Shown: positions 53,193 through 61,862 of the stretch, one piece after another
Position numbering within the stretch: the stretch's first letter is position 1
How the letters are laid out: each line of letters begins with the position of its first letter
NCBI RefSeq assembly: GCF_000177675.1
Contig: NZ_ADGX01000012.1
Location: 1-64,000, forward strand
DNA: 64,000 bases
Direction of reading: 5' to 3'
Source: Parafrankia sp. EUN1f
GTDB lineage: Bacteria; Actinomycetota; Actinomycetes; Frankiales; Frankiaceae
Position numbers and translations under genes: made by a program
Notes under the pieces: generated by a model
What the model saw: the letters and a program-made list of their open reading frames with translations, nothing else
What the model was told of the DNA's origin: nothing
Database searches by the model: none

Positions 53193-53999
53193 ATGGCCGT
53201 CCCACGCATCGATCCCGTCCTGGACGCGGAGGCCCGCGTCGAACCGAACATGATCCTCGTGCCACCGGCGTCGGCAGCCCACGACTGGCACGCGTCCTCG
53301 TGGTTCGAGGGTGGCTGGGTGATGCCGATGGGTGGCTACCTGCTGCGCTCGGCCGATCGGACGATCCTCGTCGACGCGGGCCTGGGACCCGAGGCGCCGG
53401 CCGGTATCGATCCCAGCGCTCAGCTCCTCGACAACCTCGGAACGCTCGGCGTCACTACCGAGGAGGTCACGGACGTCGTCGTGACCCACGTGCACATCGA
53501 CCACGTCGGATGGCTCGCACCACAGGGTCAGCCCTTGTTCGAGTACGCCCGCCACCACGTCCACGCGGCGGATTGGGACTGGATCCGCTCTGGACCGGCG
53601 TCTGGCGCCGGGACCGACGGAGTGTGGGACATCCTCGGCAAGGTCTCGGACCTGGTGGAGATCGCCTCAGGTTCGCGGACCGAGATCGCTGACGCCGTGG
53701 CCATGCGGCTCCTGGCCGGACACACGCCGGGCAACTGCACCGTCGACGTCGAGACCTCGGACGGGCCGGTCGTGCTTCTCGGCGACACGGCCTACCACCC
53801 GGTCCTGCTGGTCGAGGGCGGTTGGAGTAGCCACGCGGACCTGGACCACGCCGGCGCGGCTCGATCTCGCGAGACCGTGGCGGACGAAGCCGAGCGCAGC
53901 GGAGCCCTCCTGTTCGGCGCACACTTCCCGGGCGGCGCGCCAGGCCGAGTCGTCCGTGACGGCGCGGGTCGGCGGCAGTGGTGCTCCGTGACCCGTTGA
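53193..53999 (+). CDS. MBL-fold metallo-hydrolase
   Basis: 268 residues, ATG after GGAGCG. HVHIDHVGW (HxHxDH), a later His in GHTPGNC, GDTAYHP and GAHFPG give a complete dinuclear metal site. It is related to the lactonase-like group of the product at 7809-8822 but clearly distinct. As last gene of the acyl-CoA dehydrogenase operon it may hydrolyse a lactone or a CoA thioester; 4-hydroxyacids readily form gamma-lactones, which would suit a lactonase, but this is inference. Confidence 0.8.
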   Translation: MAVPRIDPVLDAEARVEPNMILVPPASAAHDWHASSWFEGGWVMPMGGYLLRSADRTILVDAGLGPEAPAGIDPSAQLLDNLGTLGVTTEEVTDVVVTHVHIDHVGWLAPQGQPLFEYARHHVHAADWDWIRSGPASGAGTDGVWDILGKVSDLVEIASGSRTEIADAVAMRLLAGHTPGNCTVDVETSDGPVVLLGDTAYHPVLLVEGGWSSHADLDHAGAARSRETVADEAERSGALLFGAHFPGGAPGRVVRDGAGRRQWCSVTR

Positions 54000-54033
54000 C
54001 AGATCGGTGGGCGACTCGACCGGCGGCCAGGGA

Positions 54034-55031
54034 TCAGGTCTCCAGCGCTCGACGGATGAAGTCCGCCCGCGTCGTGACCGAGGCGCGGGCGAGGGCCGCG
54101 TCGGCGCCGGTGATGTCGAAACCGTGGAAGCCGCCGCCCCACATGTGGAAGTCGACACTGACGCCGGCCTGCGAGAGGCGCTGGGCATAGATGAGTGCTT
54201 CGTCGCGGAACGAGTCCGCCGAGCCGGTGTCGATGTAGGTACGAGGCAGGCCGGACAGGTCCGCGGCGCGCGCCGGGGCGGCGTACGGCGACACGTCCGG
54301 CCCGCCGCGGCGGTCACCGAGGAGCGCTGTCCAGCCGAAGAGGTTGTCGTTACGGTCCCACATGCCCTCGCCGTCGAGCATCCGGCTGCTCGGGTTCTCG
54401 AAGCGGTCGTCGAGCATGGGGCATACCAGCACCTGGTGGCTGAGTTTCGGATAGCCCCGGTCCCGGGCGATCAGGGCAGTGCCGGCAGCGAGTCCGCCGC
54501 CGGCACTCGGTCCGGCGATGATGAGCCGTCCGGGGTCGATGCCCAGCTCGGCGGCGTTGTCCGCGGTCCAGACCAGACCGGCATAGCAGTCCTCGACGGG
54601 GTCGGGGTCGGGGTGCTCGGGCGCGAGACGGTACTCCACGGACACGACCACCGCGCCGTGGTCGACGACGAACGGCAGGAACAGGTGCATGCCGCTGTGC
54701 CTGTCGCCTGCGACCATGCCTCCACCGTGGACGTGGTAGATCGCGGGCCGAGGACCGTGCGCTGCGCGGGGACGTAGAACGGTGAGGGTCACGTCGGGCG
54801 CACCCTCGGGTCCCGGGGCCCGGTGCTCTGTGACCTGGACGGCGCCTCCTGCGGTCAGGTCCGGCTGCTCGACCCCGGGGACTCCCTCGACCATCATCCG
54901 CCGCATCGCCGGCAGGGTCTCGTGCGTCAGGGTCGGGACCCCCTCCCGCAGAGCCGCGAGCGTGTCAGCGAGCTCGCGGTCGAAGGGGGGTGGACAGGAG
55001 TGTCGGCGAAGGTGGGGCCGATCTCAGGCAT
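54034..55031 (-). pseudogene. HSL-family carboxylesterase with an N-terminal frameshift
   Basis: Paralogue of the 42694 esterase: HGGGMVAGDRHSG, PSAGGGLAAG with the nucleophile Ser, DSFRDE and GGFHGFD are all intact from ATG 54906. The natural start appears to be ATG 55031 (after GAGAGAGCC), encoding MPEIGPTFADTPVHP. That frame runs off into a stop, whereas the homologous continuation PPFDRELADTLAALREGVPT lies one frame over. One base missing from the G6 run at 54985-54990 explains it. Either a real frameshift or a homopolymer error; translation from 54906 would still contain the whole catalytic domain. It shares the operator-5 gap with the crotonase gene. Confidence 0.7.
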
Positions 55032-55199
55032 GGTTGGCTCTCTCGCTCGGGGAGCATGACGATCTTGAACTGGCGTCAGCTGCCGTGGTACCCGACCGTC
55101 GGCGGGCGGGTCCGGGCTCAGACCGCCATCTGGCGGCACCCCGACGCTGCGTCGAGGAGCCCTTGCCAAAGTGATTGAGCGCACGTATTGTCCAGTTTC

Positions 55200-55213
55200 C
55201 TAGCGCTCGCTAG
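55200..55213. promoter_or_regulatory. Island operator site 5
   Basis: CTAGCG-CT-CGCTAG, perfect 6-bp arms (7 including flanking C/G), 25-38 bp before the crotonase start and within the divergent gap with the esterase gene. It is the cleanest copy of the motif. Confidence 0.75.
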
Positions 55214-55237
55214 GCATTGTAGAGGAGATGGTGCGCG

Positions 55238-56029
55238 TTGGTGCAACTGGCTGATTATCAGGACAGGTACGAGTTCATCAGACTGACCAGGGATGAGAGC
55301 GGGATCCTCGAGGTCCTGCTGCACACGGACGGCGACTCGCTCCGCTGGGGTGCTTCAGCTCACCGCGAGTTCACGAGCGTGTTCCGCAACATCGCGCTCG
55401 ACCGGGGCAACCGTGTGGTGATCATCGCCGGGACCGGTCACGAGTTCCTGGGGCCGCGCGCAGATGCTCCTGGCGGCAGGACCACCTCGGTCTCGGTCGG
55501 CATGAGCTTCGCCGAGGAGTACGAGATGTGGGAGAAGGACGGCTTCATCGACCAGCCGGAGATGAACAACGCCTTGCTCGACATTCAGGTCCCGGTGATC
55601 GCCGCCGTGAACGGTCCGGCCCGGCGCCACTGTGAGGTTCCGCTCTACTCGGACATCGTCATCGCCTCGGAGGACGCCTCCTTCGAGGACTCCGCGCACT
55701 TCCACCTGCAGGACACGGTCCCCGGTGACGGTTGCCACATCTGGATGACCATGTTGCTCGGCATAAACCGTGCCCGCGCCTACATGCTCTCTGGCGACGT
55801 CATTACGGCCGACCAGGCACTCAGCTGGGGACTGGTGAAGGAGGTCGTGCCGAAGGAGCGGGTCCTGGAGAGGGCGTGGGAGGTCGCACGCGAGATCGCG
55901 GAGAAATCCGACTCCACCCTCCGGTTCACACGGGCGATCATGGTCCACCCGCTCAAGAAGCAGACCCTCGAGCTGCTGCGCATGGGCGTCGTGTTCGAGG
56001 CGCTCGGCGCCCTCGGGCGTAACGCGTGA
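55238..56029 (+). CDS. Crotonase-fold beta-diketone hydrolase (6-oxocamphor-hydrolase-like)
   Basis: 263 residues from TTG 55238 (or GTG 55241) with AGAGGAG upstream. It lacks the two glutamates of enoyl-CoA hydratases. Instead, by eye, it follows 6-oxocamphor hydrolase: YEFIRLTRDESGILEVLLHT, the His in GASAHREF (42), PVIAAVNGP, YSDIVIASEDASFEDSAHF (His154) and VPGDGCHIW (Asp164). That enzyme cleaves a C-C bond of a cyclic 1,3-diketone by retro-Claisen reaction. Similar chemistry on an alicyclic intermediate is inferred. It heads an operon with a mycofactocin-type SDR and an AtuA-like gene. Confidence 0.7.
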   Translation: MVQLADYQDRYEFIRLTRDESGILEVLLHTDGDSLRWGASAHREFTSVFRNIALDRGNRVVIIAGTGHEFLGPRADAPGGRTTSVSVGMSFAEEYEMWEKDGFIDQPEMNNALLDIQVPVIAAVNGPARRHCEVPLYSDIVIASEDASFEDSAHFHLQDTVPGDGCHIWMTMLLGINRARAYMLSGDVITADQALSWGLVKEVVPKERVLERAWEVAREIAEKSDSTLRFTRAIMVHPLKKQTLELLRMGVVFEALGALGRNA

Positions 56030-56101
56030 CGCAGTTCCTGCCACGAGCCAGCCTCGCCTGAGCGCACCGGGCGCTCTGCATCAGCGACAGGAGAAGGAGC
56101 C

Positions 56102-56920
56102 ATGGCCGGACGAATGGACGGCAAGGTCGTCTTCATCACGGGCGCGGCCCGAGGCATGGGCCGTGCCCACGCGGTCCGCCTCGCCGAAGAGGGTGCCGAC
56201 ATCATCGCTGTCGACATCTGCGAGTCGATCCCGACGGTCACGCAGTACCCCGGAGCCACGCCGGAGGACCTCAAGGAGACGGTGGCGCTGGTCGAGGCGC
56301 GCGGGCGGCGCATCGTCGCCGAGCACGCGGATGTGCGAGACCTCGGCCGGCTGCAGGAGGTCGTGAAGGCCGGCGTCTCGCAGCTGGGTCGGCTCGACGG
56401 GGTGGTTGCCAACGCGGGCATCGGGATCAACGCTGCCTGGGACAAGTTCACCGAGCAACAGTTCCGCGACGTCATCGACATCAATCTTGTCGGGGTGTGG
56501 AACACGGTCATGGCGTCGGCGCCCCTGCTGGTCGAGGCCGGTGAGGGCGGTTCGATCGTGCTGATCTCGTCGGCCGGAGGCCTGAAGGGCTGCCCGTTCA
56601 ACCTGCCGTACAGCGCTGCGAAGTTCGGCGTGACCGGACTGGGCAAGACCCTCGCCGCCGAGCTGGGCAAGCACCGCATCCGGGTGAACACCGTGCACCC
56701 GGGACCGGTGGACACCGAGATGGCGCGCCACATCATGCCTTACATGGCCGACATCGCCGCCGGGAACGAGGGGCTGCTGTCGACGTTCGCCCACTTCATC
56801 CCGGGCGACGTCATGGACCCGGTGCAGATCTCGCACGCGGTGGTCTACCTGTTGTCGGACGAGTCTGTGTGGACCACCGCGTCTGCCATGGCCATCGACG
56901 GCGGAGTCACCGCCTTCTGA
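56102..56920 (+). CDS. Mycofactocin-type SDR (carveol-dehydrogenase-like)
   Basis: 272 residues, ATG after AGGAGAAGGAG. It matches the actinobacterial subfamily in which NAD is held non-exchangeably and mycofactocin is the electron carrier: FITGAARGMGRAHAVRLAEE, GADIIAVDICESI, an insertion PGATPEDLKETVALVEA, catalytic Ser in LISSAGG, YSAAK, and a late FAHFIPGDVMDP. Family members oxidise secondary alcohols such as carveol. With the diketone hydrolase upstream, it may make the ketone that is cleaved. No mycofactocin biosynthesis genes are in the window. Confidence 0.8.
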   Translation: MAGRMDGKVVFITGAARGMGRAHAVRLAEEGADIIAVDICESIPTVTQYPGATPEDLKETVALVEARGRRIVAEHADVRDLGRLQEVVKAGVSQLGRLDGVVANAGIGINAAWDKFTEQQFRDVIDINLVGVWNTVMASAPLLVEAGEGGSIVLISSAGGLKGCPFNLPYSAAKFGVTGLGKTLAAELGKHRIRVNTVHPGPVDTEMARHIMPYMADIAAGNEGLLSTFAHFIPGDVMDPVQISHAVVYLLSDESVWTTASAMAIDGGVTAF

Positions 56921-56969
56921 CGCCCACGGCGTCCTGGCGGACGCCTCTCGAACGGATAAAGGCAGGCTC

Positions 56970-58739
56970 ATGAGCTCCACCGGCAGGACCCCGATCAGGG
57001 TGGCCAACTTCTCCGGTTATCTCGGCGACCGTCGCTCGGCGATCGACGAGGTCATGGCAGGTGACCCGGTCGACGTCCTCATGGGTGACTACCTAGCCGA
57101 GCTCACGATGGCGGCACTCGCCAACGACTACCGTGAGAATCCCGAGCACGCCTACGTCGCCTACTTCGTGCAGCAGCTGCGCCCCCATCTCGCCGCCGTG
57201 GCGGAGCGCGGCATGAAGGTGGTGACGAACGCCGGCGGGCTGAGCCCGGCCTCCTTGGCCGAGAAACTGCGAGCCCTCGTCCGCGAGGAGGGACTCGACC
57301 TCACGGTGGCGCACGTCGCGGGAGACTCGATCCTCGACCGGATCGACGACCTGCAGGCCGCCGGGCACAGGCTCGAGCATCTCGACACGGGCGCGCCTGT
57401 CAAGGACTGGGGGGCCGAGCCTCGTGCGGCCAACGCCTACCTGGGAGCCTTCGGAATCGCGACCGCTCTGCGGAACGGCGCCGACATCGTCGTGACAGGC
57501 CGCGTCACAGACGCGTCGCTGACCGTGGGACCCGCTGCCTGGTGGCACGGCTGGAGCCCGGACGACTGGTCTCCCCTGGCAGGTGCCGTCGTCGCCGGTC
57601 ACGTCATCGAGTGCGGGGCTCAGGCGACGGGCGGCAACTTCTCCGGCTTCCAGAAGGTGCCCGGGGTCCGACATCCAGGATTCCCCATCGCCGAGATCGC
57701 GGCCGACGGCAGCAGCGTGATCACCAAGCACCGCCGTGACGGCGGCACCGTCACGGTGGACACCGTGACCGCTCAGCTCGTGTACGAGATCCAGGGCCCT
57801 ATTTATCTCAACCCGGATGTGACCGTGCACCTCGACACCGTCGAGCTGACCCAGCTCGGCCCGGACCGCGTCGGTATCGGCCCCGTGGCCGGGACCCCAC
57901 CGCCGCGGACCACCAAGATCGCACTGTTCGCCCAGACGGGATGGCAGACCTCCCAGACTGTCTTCTGCACCGGACCTGACGTCGGGGCGAAGGTCGCCTT
58001 GCTCCGATCCCAGCTGCACGACGCACTCGGCGAGGTTGATGTCCTGGACGTGAGCCCCGTCGGAGCCGCGGTCGAGAACCCCTCCACCCAGTGGGAAGCC
58101 ACCGTCCCGATCCGGGTCATGGCGATCGCCGAACGGCGCGAGGCGCTGCGCTCCTTCGCCGGAGTCCTTTTCGGCCTCTATCTCCAGAGTTTCCCCGGTC
58201 TACACCTCGACGGAGGCGCGCAGCGGCTCGGACCGCCGTGGCCGAGAATGGGCTACTGGCCGGGCCTGGTGGACGTCGAGGTCCTCGACCACGTCGCGGT
58301 CCTCGAGGACGGGAGCGTGGTCGAGGCACCGCGTCCCTCGCGATACGCCGAGCCTGACGAGATCGCGCAGCCCGAACACCCGGAGCCTCCGCGGGCGGAC
58401 GCAGACGGCGCCCAGCTGCCGCTGGGCACGCTCGCCCACGCCCGGTCCGGTGACAAGGGGTCGGACTCCAACCTCGGGGTGTGGGTCACGGACAGAGCGG
58501 ACTGGCCCTGGCTGCGCTCGACCCTGTCCACCGAGGCTCTCCGGGCCCTCCTGCCCGAGACCCGCGACCTGAGGATCATCCGCCACGAGCTGCCGCGCCT
58601 CAACGCCGTGCACTTCGTCGTGAAGGGACTGCTCGGCACAGAGACTTCACCGAACGTGCGCATCGACCACCAGGGGAAGTCGCTGGGGGAGTACCTCCGC
58701 GCGAAGCACGTCGCCATCCCGGCGAGGGGCCTCGCCTGA
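56970..58739 (+). CDS. AtuA-like protein (DUF1446, acyclic terpene utilisation family)
   Basis: 589 residues. The N-terminal 450 residues form the DUF1446/AtuA domain (IRVANFSGYLGDRRSA; DVLMGDYLAELTMAALA; VTNAGGLSP; VTGRVTDASLTVGPAAWW; ECGAQATGGNFSGF). A C-terminal ferredoxin-fold-like domain of about 100 residues follows (LPLGTLAHARSGDKGSDSNLGVWV). AtuA is required for citronellol/geraniol catabolism in Pseudomonas, but its exact reaction is not well defined. The length matches fused AtuA proteins. It is third in the operator-5 operon and points towards isoprenoid or branched acid degradation. Confidence 0.85.
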   Translation: MSSTGRTPIRVANFSGYLGDRRSAIDEVMAGDPVDVLMGDYLAELTMAALANDYRENPEHAYVAYFVQQLRPHLAAVAERGMKVVTNAGGLSPASLAEKLRALVREEGLDLTVAHVAGDSILDRIDDLQAAGHRLEHLDTGAPVKDWGAEPRAANAYLGAFGIATALRNGADIVVTGRVTDASLTVGPAAWWHGWSPDDWSPLAGAVVAGHVIECGAQATGGNFSGFQKVPGVRHPGFPIAEIAADGSSVITKHRRDGGTVTVDTVTAQLVYEIQGPIYLNPDVTVHLDTVELTQLGPDRVGIGPVAGTPPPRTTKIALFAQTGWQTSQTVFCTGPDVGAKVALLRSQLHDALGEVDVLDVSPVGAAVENPSTQWEATVPIRVMAIAERREALRSFAGVLFGLYLQSFPGLHLDGGAQRLGPPWPRMGYWPGLVDVEVLDHVAVLEDGSVVEAPRPSRYAEPDEIAQPEHPEPPRADADGAQLPLGTLAHARSGDKGSDSNLGVWVTDRADWPWLRSTLSTEALRALLPETRDLRIIRHELPRLNAVHFVVKGLLGTETSPNVRIDHQGKSLGEYLRAKHVAIPARGLA

Positions 58740-58931
58740 GGTTGCGAGCGCGCTTGGCTGTGACGGTGGGAGCGGGATCTGGTCCTGATTTTGTGGCGAT
58801 TCAACTCGAGAGCAAGATCAGCGACGGGATCCCGTTCTCACTGACGACGTCGTCGAGATCGGTCTCGGCGGTCGGGAAGGACTCGGCGACGACCGCCTCG
58901 CCGCGTGCAGCGGCGTCGGTGCGATCCGCGG

Positions 58932-59684
58932 TCAGCGACCGACCCACTGCGGCTCGCGCTTCTCGAGGAAGGCTTGGACGCCCTCCCTGCGATCGGCGCT
59001 GGCGAGGATCGCGGACAGGGCTTCTGCGGTGGCTGCCCATCCAGCCTCGTCGGTGGCGCCGACGACCTGCTCGACCGCCTTCAGCGTCTCGCCGACCGCG
59101 AAGGGCGAGTTTCGGCAGATCTGCTCGGCAAGCACCAGAGCTCCCTCGAGTGCCGTGCCGTCGTCGACGACCTCGGAGACCAGGCCGAGCTCATGTGCGC
59201 GCGTCGCCGACAAGGGCTGGCCGGTCAGGAGCATCTGCTTGGCGATATTGAGTGGCAGCGGACGCTGAGCGCGGAACAGGGCGCCACAGTTGGCGATCAC
59301 GCCCCGGCTGACCTCCGGCAGGCCGAACCGCGCGGAGCGGCCGGCGACGACGAGGTCGCAGGACAACACGATCTCGAAGCCGCCGCCCAGAGCGATCCCG
59401 TCGACTGCCGCGACGAGCGGCGTGCTGCGGCGGCGCTTGACGACGCCGTAGTTGCCGCCTCGCTCGGTCGGTGTCCCGGGGCCCCCCTTGAGGTCCGTGC
59501 CGGCGCAGAACATGTCGGGACCGCCCGTGAGGACTCCGCACCACAGCTCGGGGTCGTCCTCGAGAGTGTTGAGCGCCGCGTCCAGCTCCGCGGTCATCGC
59601 CGCGTCGACGGCGTTCCGCTTGTCGGGACGATCCATCCGGATCACGAGCACGCGACCTCGGCGCTCGGTCGTGACGCGATGCAT
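58932..59684 (-). CDS. Enoyl-CoA hydratase/isomerase
   Basis: 250 residues from ATG 59684. FCAGTDLKGG and ALGGGFEIVLSCD form the oxyanion hole; both acid/base Glu positions are present (GGGFE, GLPEVSRG), so a hydratase is likely. It ends EKREPQW like the 23724 product. It is divergent from an F420-type oxidoreductase with an island operator in the 85-bp gap. It is convergent with the AtuA gene; 58740-58931 holds no gene. Confidence 0.85.
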   Translation of the reverse strand: MHRVTTERRGRVLVIRMDRPDKRNAVDAAMTAELDAALNTLEDDPELWCGVLTGGPDMFCAGTDLKGGPGTPTERGGNYGVVKRRRSTPLVAAVDGIALGGGFEIVLSCDLVVAGRSARFGLPEVSRGVIANCGALFRAQRPLPLNIAKQMLLTGQPLSATRAHELGLVSEVVDDGTALEGALVLAEQICRNSPFAVGETLKAVEQVVGATDEAGWAATAEALSAILASADRREGVQAFLEKREPQWVGR

Positions 59685-59732
59685 GCTGCCACCTCTGTGT
59701 CTCGACTGGACGAAGTGCGCTCACGCTACTGT

Positions 59733-59746
59733 CTAGCGTGCGCTAG
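59733..59746. promoter_or_regulatory. Island operator site 6
   Basis: CTAGCG-TG-CGCTAG, perfect arms, midway between the divergent starts of the crotonase (59684) and the LLM oxidoreductase (59770). Confidence 0.75.
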
Positions 59747-59769
59747 CTCAAGAGAGTTAGGGTGGCTGG

Positions 59770-60675
59770 GTGACCACGACACGATTCCCCCTGCCGCCCG
59801 TCGGTATCTGGACCGGAGCGCTGGACACGGTGCCCGCGGCCCGCGCTCAGGAGCTCGCCGCCGAGATCGAGTCCCTCGGTTACGGCGCGGTCTGGGTCCC
59901 CGAGGTCGCAGGTCGAGACCCGTTCGTGCACCTCGCCCTGCTGTTGTCGGCTACCGACCACCTGATCGGAGCTACCGGCATCGCCAACATGTGGGCGCGC
60001 GACGCAGTGGCTGCCTCCTGCGCCACGAAGGCGCTGACCGAGGCGTTTCCGGAGCGTGTGCTCATCGGCCTCGGCGTGAGTCACGCCGACCTCGTCGGAG
60101 GGCTGCGCGGTCACAACTACGACAAGCCGCTCACGGCGATGCGCGAGTACCTCGATGGGATCGCGGGTGCGCCCTACACGGCACAGCGTCCGACGACGCC
60201 GGCGCGGTACGTGCTGGCAGCGCTACGACCGAAGATGCTCAGTCTCGCGGGCGAGCGGACCGAGGGTGCCCACACGTACTTCGTCACCCCGGAGCATACG
60301 GCTCAGGCGCGAGAGATCCTCGGGTCGGGACCGCTACTCGCGCCTGAGCAGGCCGTGGTCTTGGAGACTGACCCGGTCAGGGCGCGAGCGATCGGCCGGC
60401 GCTACACCAGCGTGTACCTGTCCCAGCCGAACTATGCCAATGCCGTGAAGTTCCTGGGCTTCACCGACGACGACCTCGCGGACGGCGGGACGGACGCCTT
60501 CGTCGACGCGATGGTGGCTTGGGGTGACGCCGACGCGATCGTGCGGCGGGTGAAGGAGCACCTGGACGCTGGCGCGGACCACGTTGCGGTGCAGGCTCTG
60601 TCAGCGGAGAAGCGGACAGTCCCCGAGTACCAGTGGCGCGAGCTCGCCGCACCACTGGCGTCACTCACGGAGTGA
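59770..60675 (+). CDS. LLM-class F420-dependent oxidoreductase
   Basis: 301 residues, GTG start only 24 bp after the operator, possibly with a very short leader. A luciferase-like (alpha/beta)8 barrel: GIWTGALDTVPAA, ESLGYGAVWVPEVAGRDPF, IGATGIANMWARD, RVLIGLGVSHADLV and the C-terminal DADAIVRRVKEHLDAGADHVAVQAL. This shape is typical of the actinobacterial F420-dependent LLM subfamily rather than FMN monooxygenases. It probably reduces or oxidises a pathway intermediate. Confidence 0.8.
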   Translation: MTTTRFPLPPVGIWTGALDTVPAARAQELAAEIESLGYGAVWVPEVAGRDPFVHLALLLSATDHLIGATGIANMWARDAVAASCATKALTEAFPERVLIGLGVSHADLVGGLRGHNYDKPLTAMREYLDGIAGAPYTAQRPTTPARYVLAALRPKMLSLAGERTEGAHTYFVTPEHTAQAREILGSGPLLAPEQAVVLETDPVRARAIGRRYTSVYLSQPNYANAVKFLGFTDDDLADGGTDAFVDAMVAWGDADAIVRRVKEHLDAGADHVAVQALSAEKRTVPEYQWRELAAPLASLTE

Positions 60676-60707
60676 CGTGGCCGTCTGCCTGATGTGCGAC
60701 AGGCGGG

Positions 60708-60968
60708 CTAGACGGCGGCAGCGTGGATGGCGAGCTGGACGGCGGCACGGGTGCGGCTCGCTGCGATCGCGTGGGCGGAGAGCGGATCCGGATGGCCGTA
60801 CCGGTCGAGGACGCCGCGGAGCATGCCGAGGATCATTTGGGCGGTGAAGGACGGGTCGGATCTCGAAGCGCCGCATTATGTCGTCCCTGCCTCCCCGAGT
60901 CCCCTGCGGATGTGGTCCAGGAGGTCATCCGCCGCGAATTCGAGGAGGGGCCAACAGGAGGCATTCCT
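60708..60968 (-). pseudogene. TetR-family C-terminal remnant with an in-frame stop
   Basis: Minus strand: WPLLEFAADDLLDHIRRGLG then EAGTT, TAA, and in the same frame SDPSFTAQMILGMLRGVLDR, YGHPDPLSAHAIAASRTRAA and VQLAIHAAAV plus stop. This is the typical last third of a TetR ligand domain; no HTH precedes it, as the next gene ends at 60986. A second, lost regulator of the island is implied. Confidence 0.5.
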
Positions 60969-60985
60969 TCTCTGTTGATTTCGGC

Positions 60986-61435
60986 TTACCAGCCCCAGGA
61001 CTTGTCGGGGGTGATGGTGATGCGCACGGGGTACAGCTCGTCGAAGCGTTCCGGGGTATAGCCGTAGTGGTTCATCTCCGTCTCGTACTTCTTCCAGTAC
61101 GCCGGAATCGCGGACGGCGGGGTGCCCTCGAGGGTGACCTCGGCGCGACCGGTCACCACAAGCACGCTCTTCGCGGCGCGGTCCGTATGGAACGTGACGG
61201 AAACCGCTGGATTGGCCTGGACGTGCCGGACCTTCCACGCCTTGGGGGTGCTGAAAGTAACGAGCTTGCCCTCGTGCAGGACGAACCAGACCGGCCTGAT
61301 GGAGGGCTGACCCGCCTGCGACACCGTGGCGAGCCAGATGACGGGGTCGTCTGCTTTTCCAGAGAGCTCTCCGTGCTTGAGGCCTTCGGCTGACGCGGTC
61401 GTGGACTCGACGGGGGACGTCGGCGACTCACTCAT
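60986..61435 (-). CDS. PPOX-class (pyridoxamine 5'-phosphate oxidase fold) F420-dependent protein
   Basis: 149 residues from ATG 61435. Split-barrel fold: DDPVIWLATVSQAGQPSIRP, VWFVLHEGKLVTFSTPKAWK, VRHVQANPAVSVTFHTD, KSVLVVTGRAEVT and a C-terminal KSWGW, the pattern of actinobacterial FMN/F420-binding PPOX proteins. It may reduce a small unsaturated compound with F420H2. It is preceded by an island operator at 61482. Confidence 0.75.
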   Translation of the reverse strand: MSESPTSPVESTTASAEGLKHGELSGKADDPVIWLATVSQAGQPSIRPVWFVLHEGKLVTFSTPKAWKVRHVQANPAVSVTFHTDRAAKSVLVVTGRAEVTLEGTPPSAIPAYWKKYETEMNHYGYTPERFDELYPVRITITPDKSWGW

Positions 61436-61481
61436 GGTTGAACCCCAATGTGTCGGTGGGACGAGATCGTCACGCTATTAG

Positions 61482-61495
61482 TTAGCGTACGTTAG
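61482..61495. promoter_or_regulatory. Island operator site 7
   Basis: TTAGCG-TA-CGTTAG, matching arms of six with a T/C variation on both sides, 47-60 bp upstream of the PPOX gene start. Confidence 0.65.
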
Positions 61496-61496
61496 A

Positions 61497-61838
61497 TCAA
61501 GGTGTGGGCGTGGATGAGAAGGCGGGTGTGGTCAGGACGGCGATGGTCTGCGACATGTCCAGGGCGGGGCTGACCGGCATCTCCGCGGTACCTAGGCGGC
61601 GGCGGGCTTCTGCGATCACGGCCGCCGGGTCGTCGGTCTCGAGCTCGTAGACCGCCATGAAGTCCCAGTCGAGCAAATCTGTGGGAGCGTCGAGCTTGTT
61701 CACCGTGAAGCGTGTGCCGGACATGAAGCCGGGCACCCGGAGGTGGTCAGGGATGTGCTCAGCGTCGTACCACCTCGCGAGCTCGTCGCGGCGCCCCTCG
61801 ACCGCTCTCGTCAGTACCACGACCTGGAATCGTGCCAT
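61497..61838 (-). CDS. EthD/DUF4286-like small dimeric alpha-beta barrel protein
   Basis: 113 residues, ATG 61838 after AGGAGAAC. FQVVVLTRAVEGRRDELARW and WYDAEHIPDHLRVPGFMSG are the hallmark of the dimeric ferredoxin-like barrel proteins (EthD, muconolactone-isomerase-like and related). AVYELETDDPAAVIAEARR forms the last strand and helix. Usually cofactor-free and found in catabolic operons for ethers, aromatics or terpenoids, with ill-defined roles. An operator-like site lies 25 bp upstream, shared with a divergent SDR remnant. Confidence 0.65.
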   Translation of the reverse strand: MARFQVVVLTRAVEGRRDELARWYDAEHIPDHLRVPGFMSGTRFTVNKLDAPTDLLDWDFMAVYELETDDPAAVIAEARRRLGTAEMPVSPALDMSQTIAVLTTPAFSSTPTP

Positions 61839-61862
61839 CCTGGGTTCTCCTTCGCTATTGAC

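Noticed and set aside
60868-60885. CCGCATTATG, similar to the repeat core GAGCCGCATAA
   Set aside because: It falls within the continuous TetR remnant reading frame and differs in the core; no repeat relationship.
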